From Planococcus sp. (in: firmicutes) (GTDB taxonomy: Bacteria > Bacillota > Bacilli > Bacillales_A > Planococcaceae), in the NCBI GenBank assembly GCA_030147455.1, contig JASKZU010000190.1, positions 1-5,549 of the forward strand: a stretch of 5,549 nucleotides of DNA, written 5' to 3'. Position numbers and translations under genes: made by a program. Each line of letters starts with the position of its first letter. The first letter of the stretch is position 1. The notes beneath the pieces were generated by a model. It did not search any database and was not told the origin of the DNA. It was given only the letters and a program-made list of their open reading frames with translations. This document shows positions 1-5,549 of the stretch, one piece after another.

Positions 1-495
1 CTCTAGTTGTGCCATCAATTTTGGGCAGTGCACAGCCGGTAGTATTTCCATTAGCCATGTCTGATCTTTGCGTTTTGCTGCATCCAACATCCACAGTGAC
101 TGCTCAACAAATTCCTGCAAACTAAGCAAGTGCATTTCGCCGTCCTGTTTCAACAAATGCTGCTTCTGTTTTTGAAGCCGCTTTGTTTCTTCGGCTATTC
201 GTTCCAATTGATGCACCATTGCCCAAAGAGAAAGCTGAAAAACAACGAGCATTCCATAATTTCCGATAACATGAAGTGTTACTTGAGAAGCATACGACAC
301 TAAAGCAAATGCTGTGGCCGAAACTCCCAGCAAGAAAACCGGAATCCATCTTCTAGGCAGCCACAAAAGAGCCGGGACAGAAATAGTGGCTGCTGTTAAA
401 GCCTGTTCATAAAAAGGCCAACGGACATACAATATGAAAGATCCGCAGAAAAAAGCGATTACAATATATAACGGTAATATTTTCATTTTTTTCAT
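1..495 (-). CDS. Partial membrane protein, diverged paralogue of the YdaK-like degenerate GGDEF protein (C-terminus off left edge)
   Basis: This is an open reading frame of 165 codons without a stop, starting at ATG 495-493 and running off the left edge. A GAGGAAG ribosome binding site lies 8 bases upstream (504-510). The visible protein has four hydrophobic segments at about residues 6-23, 31-46, 50-68 and 76-94. A charged, Gln/Lys-rich linker helix follows (about 97-118), and then a cytoplasmic domain starts. Residues 124-151 (LSLQEFVEQSLWML, later TWLMEI) align with residues 131-159 of the operon's first gene product (LTVNEFTEQAQWLL, later AWFVEI) with one gap. They also occur at the same place relative to the membrane part. 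It is therefore probably a second degenerate GGDEF receptor-like protein, of about 250 residues if it matches its paralogue. The part that would carry the GGDEF and I-site motifs is outside the window, so binding of cyclic di-GMP cannot be judged. It lies downstream of a terminator, so it probably has its own promoter; I found no convincing one. An in-frame ATG at 486-484 is an alternative start. Confidence -1.
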   Translation of the reverse strand, partial: MKKMKILPLYIVIAFFCGSFILYVRWPFYEQALTAATISVPALLWLPRRWIPVFLLGVSATAFALVSYASQVTLHVIGNYGMLVVFQLSLWAMVHQLERIAEETKRLQKQKQHLLKQDGEMHLLSLQEFVEQSLWMLDAAKRKDQTWLMEILPAVHCPKLMAQLE

Positions 496-503
496 TTCAT
501 TAT

Positions 504-510
504 CTTCCTC
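504..510 (-). promoter_or_regulatory. Ribosome binding site of the partial YdaK-like paralogue
   Basis: GAGGAAG on the minus strand lies 8 bases before ATG 495. It decides the start, because the nearer upstream ATG at 500-498 reads ATGAAATGA and stops after two codons. Confidence -1.
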
Positions 511-519
511 ATAAAATAA

Positions 520-557
520 TTGGCATAAAATCAAAAAGATATTTAAATCTTTGCCAA
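520..557. repeat. Nested inverted repeats in the leader of the partial gene
   Basis: The outer arms TTGGCA (520-525) and TGCCAA (552-557) enclose the inner arms AAAGAT (535-540) and ATCTTT (547-552); the right arms share one base. The structure sits between the operon terminator and the ribosome binding site of the left gene, where an operator or a leader hairpin could be expected. The sequence is AT-rich and the stems are short, so this may be chance. Confidence -1.
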
Positions 558-581
558 AATTATCTTACACCAGCCCGGAAG

Positions 582-615
582 AAAAAACTACAGGACAGAA
601 AAATTTTCTGTCCTG
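582..615 (-). terminator. Rho-independent terminator of the exopolysaccharide operon
   Basis: A perfect 12-base inverted repeat (CAGGACAGAAAA at 591-602, TTTTCTGTCCTG at 604-615) has one central base. On the minus strand it is followed, after TAG, by a run of six T (587-582). It begins 6 bases past the TAG stop codon of the deacetylase-like gene, which fits the end of the operon. On the plus strand the T-tract after the stem is weak (TTTCAGCTATTT), so it acts mainly for minus-strand transcription. Confidence -1.
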
Positions 616-621
616 TTTCAG

Positions 622-2316
622 CTATTTATATTGGTTTTGTTGAAAAAATTCATTCTTTGGTTTAGGCTTGCGGATCCTTTGCACCAGCGCAGCCACTGCA
701 ATGATCAAGAAAATGGCAATTGGAATCGATACCCACCATAGGTCTCTCGTTGTTTGCGCCACCAGAACGCTCATTGGCCGCGATACGTTAATGTCGCCAT
801 TGGAAGTTTCGATTGCAATACCGTCTACTTCTGTTCGATGCTCCATTTCTTTTAAATCGACCCATTCATACTGATCGTACTTTTCGAATTGACTCATCAA
901 TTCATCAAACTTTTCGACTCCGAGATATGGATGATAGAAAAAAGCTAAATAGCTATCACTGAATTGAGCGGTATAATCTGCATCTGCCATCAATTCTTCA
1001 ACTGCTTCTGAATTTTCGGGATTGATATAACCGAGAGTCTCCGGAATTACTTTCATTCCGTGGAGACCAGCTGGTTTTGTTTCATAGACTGGCACAAATG
1101 TTCCATCGTATGTGCGGTCGGAAATTTGAATTTGTCCAATATACGTTGTGAAATACTTAGCCAATTCTTTATAGCCTGTTTGCGACATGGAATAGTGAGG
1201 CGCTTCAAATGCAATCGGATATAGCCCCTCTGCCGTCATTTCATATATGCCGTTGACAATCGAATCATAGATATGGTTTTGTTCATAAGGCAATCCAACC
1301 GTTTGGACGAATTTTTCAAACGCTTCATCTGATTCAAAGTCTTCACGCAATTGAACGTCCGCTTCATTGGATTGATAGATCGGGCGGTCATGATCAACAT
1401 CCCAATACTCGAACCCTTCTCCGGTTTCATCTGCGCGGTATTGATGTAAATAACCATGCTGAATAATGCTTGCTCCATTTTTCTGCATTTCCTTCAGCAC
1501 TTCTACCAATTCGATCGCCTGGGACAAATGGATGCGCTGTCCTGTTTCCGGATTCGTGTATACCGGAACAACGGTTACAGCGTACGGAATGTCGCGCTCC
1601 GCTAAATAATCACCGACTTGTTTGACAAGTTCCGGATCACTTCTCGGATGGATATCTTCAAGACGAATCAGCTTTTTCGGCTGAGCCTTCTCGGCATCAA
1701 AAAAATCAAACAACGTTTCGCCTAGGGCATCACTGAGGTTTCCTGTAATCGAGTTGGCAGCTACGTAATACAGCGAACCGTTTTTGAAAATTAACGGATA
1801 TCGGCCGTCCTCTGCATGACCTTCAAATAAAACGTCCATTTGCCCGGTACGGTTAATGACCATCATTTCTTTTTGCTCATCTACCGGAATTTCGATATCT
1901 CCTCCGCTGATAAAGTCAATCGACCGGTATTCACGAATGCTTAAATTCGGTGCTTCCTTGAAATACTCAAAATAGTTCCCAATAAACATTTTATTAATAT
2001 CGTCATACTGATCGACAATAAACAACTCTTCTTCTGTCAATTGCCTGCTGCCAAGGCCAAAATACAAAACATGCGTATAATCGCCTTTTACATATTCCGC
2101 TGCAGCTTCTTCAATCGATTGAATCGTGATATCCGAAGTAAAGTGTCCTACCAGCATATCTAAAATAGGAATTTCTTCTAGTTGCGTAGATTCTTCTGCA
2201 TGGTATAAAATCAGAACTTTCGGTTCAGCAGATGTCGGTTCATCGGCTGAAACTGTTTGCCAGGGAGTAAGGACCATCAAGCCAGCCAGCAACAAAATAA
2301 CCCATTGATTTTTCAA
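622..2316 (-). CDS. ydaL: YdaL-like DUF2334 polysaccharide deacetylase-like protein, secreted and membrane anchored
   Basis: This 564-residue protein probably modifies (deacetylates) the polysaccharide made by the operon on the outer face of the membrane. Visible parts are a signal peptide (about 1-24, ending VSA before DEP), an N-terminal region of unknown role (about 30-205), the DUF2334 deacetylase-like domain (about 215-490), a single membrane helix (about 526-545) and a short basic cytoplasmic tail. Conserved motifs are RLEDIHP (218-224), HGYLH (287-291, likely metal-binding histidines), EAPHY (371-375) and FYHPY (460-464). The usual Asp-Asp pair is Glu-Asp here (220-221). The overall length is close to B. 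subtilis YdaL. I chose TTG 2316 as start because AAAGGGGG (2325-2332) lies 8 bases upstream. An upstream GTG at 2325 would add three residues but overlaps that ribosome binding site. It is the last gene of the operon, 17 bases after the lipoprotein gene and just before the terminator. The family call is firm; enzymatic activity and substrate are inferred. Confidence -1.
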   Translation of the reverse strand: MKNQWVILLLAGLMVLTPWQTVSADEPTSAEPKVLILYHAEESTQLEEIPILDMLVGHFTSDITIQSIEEAAAEYVKGDYTHVLYFGLGSRQLTEEELFIVDQYDDINKMFIGNYFEYFKEAPNLSIREYRSIDFISGGDIEIPVDEQKEMMVINRTGQMDVLFEGHAEDGRYPLIFKNGSLYYVAANSITGNLSDALGETLFDFFDAEKAQPKKLIRLEDIHPRSDPELVKQVGDYLAERDIPYAVTVVPVYTNPETGQRIHLSQAIELVEVLKEMQKNGASIIQHGYLHQYRADETGEGFEYWDVDHDRPIYQSNEADVQLREDFESDEAFEKFVQTVGLPYEQNHIYDSIVNGIYEMTAEGLYPIAFEAPHYSMSQTGYKELAKYFTTYIGQIQISDRTYDGTFVPVYETKPAGLHGMKVIPETLGYINPENSEAVEELMADADYTAQFSDSYLAFFYHPYLGVEKFDELMSQFEKYDQYEWVDLKEMEHRTEVDGIAIETSNGDINVSRPMSVLVAQTTRDLWWVSIPIAIFLIIAVAALVQRIRKPKPKNEFFQQNQYK

Positions 2317-2324
2317 CAGCCACA

Positions 2325-2332
2325 CCCCCTTT
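2325..2332 (-). promoter_or_regulatory. Ribosome binding site that decides the TTG start of the YdaL-like gene
   Basis: AAAGGGGG on the minus strand ends 8 bases before TTG 2316, an ideal distance. For the alternative GTG at 2325 the same purine run would touch or include the start codon, so that start is unlikely. Confidence -1.
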
Positions 2333-2333
2333 C

Positions 2334-3347
2334 TTATTTTGTCTCATCTTCCATCATGAGGTGGTAGTGGATAAAATCAAAAAAGTGGGTCTCCCCCCCG
2401 GCATTGCGTTCCGCCATTTCTTGCGCATGCGCTTTTACCTGAGCGGCGCTTTCTTCTTCTCCGATAACCATAAAATATTCATTCAAGTAAAAATAAACTG
2501 CGAGTGATTCATAGGCTACTGTAGCTGCCTGTGTTTCTCTGTCGTATCTTCCGAACAAGCGGCTTTGTTCTGCCCACTCCGCCTTCAGCCATTCTTCGAA
2601 TACTTCAGAAGGCAATCCAATCCGTTCACGGTTGATGGCAATAAGTAATTGGTCAATCATATGAACTTCTTTGTTTTTTACATAGGCATTTTCTGCAACG
2701 TCAAAGTATTCAGGGAAAAACACGGCATCCGCTTCTACATTTTCAAGCAAACTGTCAGCTTTCATGTCTTCCGGCACATCTGCAATCAAGTAGCTGAGTG
2801 TAACGCGCTGGGCTGCAAAATCCACTTCCCAGTCATAATAATCCACTGTATAGCCATTATTCTCCTGCACTTGTGAGATGGTTTCAATAATGCGGTCAGC
2901 TGTTTTCGAGTATTCCGGCTTGCCGAATAGTACGTCTGCTTCGCGAAGTGCAGCTGCGATGCGAATATCATCGATCAAAGCGTTAACTGTTGCATCCTCG
3001 TAAATAAGCCAGCTGATAAATACATTGTCTCCATCCTCGATAATAAATTCGCTCATCAAATTGTTGTATTGCTCGTCGAACTTTTCTTCATCTTCCATCA
3101 GGACCAAGTATTCCATATACAAGCCAATGCTTTCAGATAAATATTGGGAATCTTGCGCTGAAGGATAAGCATGGATAAAACCATTATCGTCCAGATAGCG
3201 GGCCGCAAATTCTTCCGGAACAGCCGGTTTTTCTGCCGGCTGCTCTTCTGTTTCTGGCGGCACTTCTTCAGATGCCGGTTCATTTACACCGTCACTGCAG
3301 GCGCCAAGAAACAAAGCAGCCGCGAATGGCAGAAAACATTTCCTCAT
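2334..3347 (-). CDS. ydaJ: YdaJ-like lipoprotein resembling family 8 glycoside hydrolases
   Basis: This 337-residue predicted lipoprotein probably cuts or trims the polysaccharide made by the operon, outside the membrane. The N-terminus is a short signal peptide with lipobox LGAC, so Cys17 would be lipidated. A Glu/Pro-rich linker (about 18-46) follows, then an all-helical domain to the end. YLSESIGLYM (69-78) resembles the SEGQSYGM motif of GH8 enzymes, whose Glu is the proton donor (Glu72 here). NALIDDIRIAAAL (122-134) resembles the GH8 segment DGDLDIAYAL. FGRYDRET (265-272) could correspond to the later YDA region with the catalytic base. These assignments come from motif resemblance only, and the protein may be weakly active or a non-catalytic relative. 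It starts at ATG 3347 with GAGGGAGAG upstream and overlaps the glycosyltransferase stop by four bases (ATGA), which implies coupled translation. A G7 run lies in codons 317-319. The gene symbol follows the B. subtilis equivalent by content and position in the locus. Confidence -1.
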   Translation of the reverse strand: MRKCFLPFAAALFLGACSDGVNEPASEEVPPETEEQPAEKPAVPEEFAARYLDDNGFIHAYPSAQDSQYLSESIGLYMEYLVLMEDEEKFDEQYNNLMSEFIIEDGDNVFISWLIYEDATVNALIDDIRIAAALREADVLFGKPEYSKTADRIIETISQVQENNGYTVDYYDWEVDFAAQRVTLSYLIADVPEDMKADSLLENVEADAVFFPEYFDVAENAYVKNKEVHMIDQLLIAINRERIGLPSEVFEEWLKAEWAEQSRLFGRYDRETQAATVAYESLAVYFYLNEYFMVIGEEESAAQVKAHAQEMAERNAGGETHFFDFIHYHLMMEDETK

Positions 3348-4576
3348 GAATCCACTCTCCCTCTGAAACGCTGGGTTTTATCCCAAGCAATGGTTTTTCT
3401 GCGAAGCTTGCTCCACGTATAGGCAGCAACGCTTCGAATCAATAGCAGAATAAACAATTGCGCATAAGTAAAATACATAATCAATACGTATAGCACATTA
3501 GTCAGTGATACGTTCTTATCGATCACTAAAGCACTGAGCAATTGGGCTGTATAAACGATATAAGTCATAAACCAAAGCATCATCAGTGGAGCCCCGATGT
3601 TCGGAATATCTACGCCAGATACGCTTAAAATAAAAAACACATCAGAAATCAATAGCATTAAGACAAAAATCAGGTAAGTAAACAAGTGCTGCAAGCTGAG
3701 GATAAACGTTCTGCCCCGCCAATGCGACCAGTCTTTCAGCGATTTCTCCAGCAAGTACAAGTTGCCGGTCAGCCACCTTGTGCGCTGTTTAATAAATGCC
3801 TTGAGCGTTTCAGGTTCCTGTTCCCAAGTCCAGGAAGTCGGAATCACCGGCAGCACATAACCGGCAGCCGTTAGGCGAACTGTCAGTTCTGCATCCTCCG
3901 CCAGCGCATATACGTCGTATCCGCCAAGCTTCTCGATAACAGACCGGCGCAGCAGCATGTTCGTTCCAGCAAGCGACCCAAGTCTGAAAAGCGCCCAGCG
4001 CCCGCATTGCATAAGCAATTGAAACACTTGAAATTCCAAAGCAATCATGCGCGTCAAGATGTTTGTGTCCACGTTTTTTGTTTTTACATATCCAACTGCT
4101 CCAGCTGCATTCGGAACCGTCTCTGCTGCATGAACCAGTTTTTCAAGCGCATCAGGTTCTGGCTCATTATCGGCGTCATAAACAACAAAATACTCCGAGT
4201 CAGTAATGCTCAACCCGTAATTCAAGACTCGGGATTTGCCTTTTGGATTCCCCGGCGGAACTGGGATATAGTGAATGCGTGAAAATACTTCCGCAAACTC
4301 TTGTACAATTGCAGCAGTTCCGTCTGATGAGCTGTCGTCCAGCAAATAAATATCCAGTTTTCCTTCATATTTTAATCTGGCCATGGCGCGCAGCGTGTTT
4401 TCAATGACAATTTCTTCATTATGCGCAGGTATGAGCACAGCCACACTTGGGTAGCGGGTAATTTTTGGCGGATTTTGAAATCGAAGTCGATACCAGACGC
4501 CGCCTACAGTAACAGCAGAATAAAACAGCAGCAAAATCCAGAACAAGACAACGGTGGAAGTGATTAAAATATTCAT
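3344..4576 (-). CDS. ydaM: YdaM-like membrane glycosyltransferase, family 2 (cellulose synthase/PgaC type)
   Basis: This 410-residue processive family 2 glycosyltransferase is predicted to polymerise sugar from a nucleotide donor at the inner face of the membrane and pass the chain outward. One N-terminal membrane helix (about 3-28) precedes the catalytic domain. It shows PAHNEE (50-55), LLDDSSSDG with Asp80/81, the DAD motif (134-136), EDAE (227-230, the acceptor/catalytic-base position) and QRTRW (264-268, the Q-x-x-R-W motif of processive synthases). About three membrane helices follow (near 291-312, 328-351 and 361-384), with a basic C-terminal tail. All key residues are present, so the enzyme should be active. 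There is no PilZ domain, unlike BcsA, so control by cyclic di-GMP would have to come through a partner such as the YdaK-like protein. Its ATG overlaps the stop of the preceding gene by four bases (4573-4576) and its own stop overlaps the next start in the same way. The sugar used cannot be told from the sequence. Confidence -1.
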   Translation of the reverse strand: MNILITSTVVLFWILLLFYSAVTVGGVWYRLRFQNPPKITRYPSVAVLIPAHNEEIVIENTLRAMARLKYEGKLDIYLLDDSSSDGTAAIVQEFAEVFSRIHYIPVPPGNPKGKSRVLNYGLSITDSEYFVVYDADNEPEPDALEKLVHAAETVPNAAGAVGYVKTKNVDTNILTRMIALEFQVFQLLMQCGRWALFRLGSLAGTNMLLRRSVIEKLGGYDVYALAEDAELTVRLTAAGYVLPVIPTSWTWEQEPETLKAFIKQRTRWLTGNLYLLEKSLKDWSHWRGRTFILSLQHLFTYLIFVLMLLISDVFFILSVSGVDIPNIGAPLMMLWFMTYIVYTAQLLSALVIDKNVSLTNVLYVLIMYFTYAQLFILLLIRSVAAYTWSKLRRKTIAWDKTQRFRGRVDS

Positions 4577-5334
4577 ACCGCTTTCCCTAAGGCACGTGAC
4601 AACTCATGGATATTAGACACTTGCTCCTTTCTTACCTCATAAGGAGATTCCAGCAGATTCAACTCTTGCTTTACTTTGTCGCGGTAGCGCTCAAGCATAA
4701 ACCGGACCCCGTCCTCATCAATATCTTTCAACAACAAATAAATTGACTGCCCCGTTGACGTAGCCAAATCAAACTTCTGGCGGATCGTGGCCAGTGTTGC
4801 ACGCTCAAGTGATTCTTTAATATTTTGCTGGGTCCGCTTGTTTTTTGTGTTGATCGTAATTTCTACGAACCACGCCTCTTCCTGCCGGCGTTCAGTCGTC
4901 TTCAACAGCCATTGTGCTTGTTCAGTAAACTCATTGACCGTCAGGATATCGGTCTCGCCATGGTATTTCTGCAGTAACTGAACTTGTCTTCGAAGCTCGC
5001 TTGCTTCGTATCCAATTACCTTGATTTGGTTGAGCAGCAGCCAAAAAGATAAAATAAACCCAGTAAACAGCAAATGGCTGTATACATACATAATTTCTAA
5101 ATCCGGACGCTGGGTAAAGAAGAATGAAAAAACAGTGAGAAAAATACCATAACTTAGAATGACGCTTATGCCGTACAGAAAGACGTAACGTTCATGAATC
5201 AGCGCCATAAACAAAATTGACATCCCTGCTACGATGAGTATTTCAGTAGAAAAAGGCAGTATCAACGAAAACATCGCCCAGCCAAACCCAAGCACCATTA
5301 AAATCAAAATTCCAAGTTTCAAATTGTTCTTCAT
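4573..5334 (-). CDS. ydaK: YdaK-like membrane protein with degenerate GGDEF domain (putative cyclic di-GMP receptor)
   Basis: This 253-residue protein is the first gene of the operon and probably its signal receptor. Four membrane helices (about 6-27, 30-47, 50-72, 82-102) are followed by a linker helix (about 103-124) and a C-terminal domain with a GGDEF-like layout. TDILTVNEF (128-136) takes the place of the D-LTGL-NR-F start, and AWFVEI (154-159) the first core strand. The signature GGDEF is replaced by GQSIY (195-199), so cyclase activity is not expected. In B. subtilis, YdaK is a degenerate GGDEF protein that binds cyclic di-GMP through an RxxD I-site. Here the aligned site reads QKFD (186-189) with an Arg one position earlier (185), so binding is uncertain. 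I prefer ATG 5334, which has GAGGTGA 5 bases upstream, over GTG 5343, which lies inside that ribosome binding site. The stop overlaps the glycosyltransferase start by four bases, suggesting the two are made together and interact. Confidence -1.
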   Translation of the reverse strand: MKNNLKLGILILMVLGFGWAMFSLILPFSTEILIVAGMSILFMALIHERYVFLYGISVILSYGIFLTVFSFFFTQRPDLEIMYVYSHLLFTGFILSFWLLLNQIKVIGYEASELRRQVQLLQKYHGETDILTVNEFTEQAQWLLKTTERRQEEAWFVEITINTKNKRTQQNIKESLERATLATIRQKFDLATSTGQSIYLLLKDIDEDGVRFMLERYRDKVKQELNLLESPYEVRKEQVSNIHELSRALGKAV

Positions 5335-5339
5335 CCTGC

Positions 5340-5346
5340 TCACCTC
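5340..5346 (-). promoter_or_regulatory. Ribosome binding site of the YdaK-like gene
   Basis: GAGGTGA on the minus strand lies 5 bases before ATG 5334. It decides the start against the in-frame GTG at 5343-5341, which is part of this site and has no purine-rich site of its own upstream. Confidence -1.
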
Positions 5347-5349
5347 ATT

Positions 5350-5497
5350 GTATAGGTTAATAGTACTTTTATTTATTTGAATATTATTAAAATTGAAATA
5401 TCATAAACCTATACTACTACATTTTTAAATTTTTAACTACCTTAAATAGTCCATTAATTATTAATTACTTGTAATAGAGATGAATATATAGGTAATA
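5350..5497. repeat. Three copies of a TATAGGTTAATA-like motif around the operon promoter
   Basis: Copy A is GTATAGGTTAATAGTA on the plus strand (5350-5365). Copy B is GTATAGGTTTATGATA on the minus strand (5414-5399); it shares 9 identical bases with A and 13 of 16 overall. Copy C is a shorter TATAGGTAATA on the plus strand (5487-5497). A and B form an inverted pair about 47 bases apart. B contains the putative -10 box and A lies in the untranslated leader, an arrangement that would suit a repressor. The region is very AT-rich, so chance similarity is possible. Confidence -1.
5400..5428 (-). promoter_or_regulatory. Putative sigma-A promoter of the exopolysaccharide operon
   Basis: A -35 candidate TTAAAA (5428-5423, 4 of 6 matches) and a -10 candidate TATGAT (5405-5400, 5 of 6) are separated by 17 bases. 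A/T runs lie just upstream, including a tandem repeat of ATTTTTAA (5421-5436 on the plus strand). Transcription would begin near 5393, leaving a leader of about 58 bases. The stretch from 5429 to the right edge shows no gene, tRNA or recognisable riboswitch. The call is tentative because AT-rich sequence yields such boxes easily. Confidence -1.
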
Positions 5498-5549
5498 TTC
5501 ACTATTTATACTCACTTTTCAGAAATCATTTTTAAAGTGTTAAAAGTCA

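Noticed and set aside
122..349. 75-codon minus-strand reading frame with a Ser/Asn/Arg-rich product
   Set aside because: It lies in another frame inside the larger open frame 1-495, which has a proper ribosome binding site, membrane helices and similarity to a neighbour protein. The short frame has none of these.
142..620. The 11-base string GTCCTGTTTCA occurs both in the partial gene (142-152) and at the terminator (610-620), with a similar string near 1541
   Set aside because: A few exact matches of this length are expected by chance in 5.5 kb, and the copies lie in unrelated contexts.
3171..3422. 83-codon plus-strand reading frame across the lipoprotein/glycosyltransferase junction
   Set aside because: It is antisense to two well-supported genes, with no ribosome binding site or recognisable motif.
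4007..4282. 91-codon plus-strand reading frame
   Set aside because: It is antisense to the conserved catalytic core of the glycosyltransferase, and the Cys/His/Phe-rich product has no domain features.
5341..5343. GTG as start of the YdaK-like gene
   Set aside because: It is embedded in the GAGGTGA site that serves ATG 5334, and no purine-rich site precedes it.
5344..5549. Possible cyclic di-GMP riboswitch upstream of the operon
   Set aside because: The stretch is very AT-rich, and I see none of the conserved GC-containing helices or loops of the GEMM class. The predicted leader is only about 58 bases.
1..5549. tRNA, rRNA, CRISPR array, insertion sequence or transposase
   Set aside because: No regularly spaced repeats, terminal inverted repeats with a transposase, or tRNA-like segments were seen on either strand.

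Overview
The window looks like a piece of a low-to-mid GC Gram-positive chromosome of the order Bacillales. The GC content is in the mid-40s percent by eye, Shine-Dalgarno sites are strong, GTG/TTG-type starts occur, and a Gram-positive lipoprotein is present. Planococcaceae is my best guess, but this is an inference. All recognisable genes are on the minus strand and read from right to left.

The core is a compact four-gene operon (5334 down to 622). It matches in content the Bacillus subtilis ydaJKLMN exopolysaccharide locus, which is related to the pss locus of Listeria. In order of transcription it encodes: a four-helix membrane protein with a degenerate GGDEF domain (YdaK-like), a membrane family 2 glycosyltransferase (YdaM-like), a lipoprotein resembling family 8 glycoside hydrolases (YdaJ-like), and a membrane-anchored DUF2334 deacetylase-like protein (YdaL-like). 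The first two junctions are ATGA start/stop overlaps and the third gap is 17 bases. A textbook intrinsic terminator at 582-615 closes the unit. The likely division of labour is that YdaK senses a nucleotide signal at the membrane, YdaM polymerises and exports a polysaccharide, and the lipoprotein and deacetylase trim or modify it outside the membrane. The gene order (K-M-J-L) differs from B. subtilis (J-K-L-M-N), and no BcsB-like ydaN gene is visible.

Right of the operon (5335-5549) is a very AT-rich non-coding stretch. It holds a strong ribosome binding site, a plausible sigma-A promoter, and a repeated TATAGGTTAATA-like motif that could be an operator. I see no riboswitch fold and no gene start there.

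Left of the terminator, a second gene (495 running off the left edge) begins with its own ribosome binding site. Its 165 visible residues have the same layout as the operon's first protein (four membrane helices, a linker helix, the start of a degenerate GGDEF domain) and align with it. It is a diverged paralogue and may start a second, related operon outside the window.
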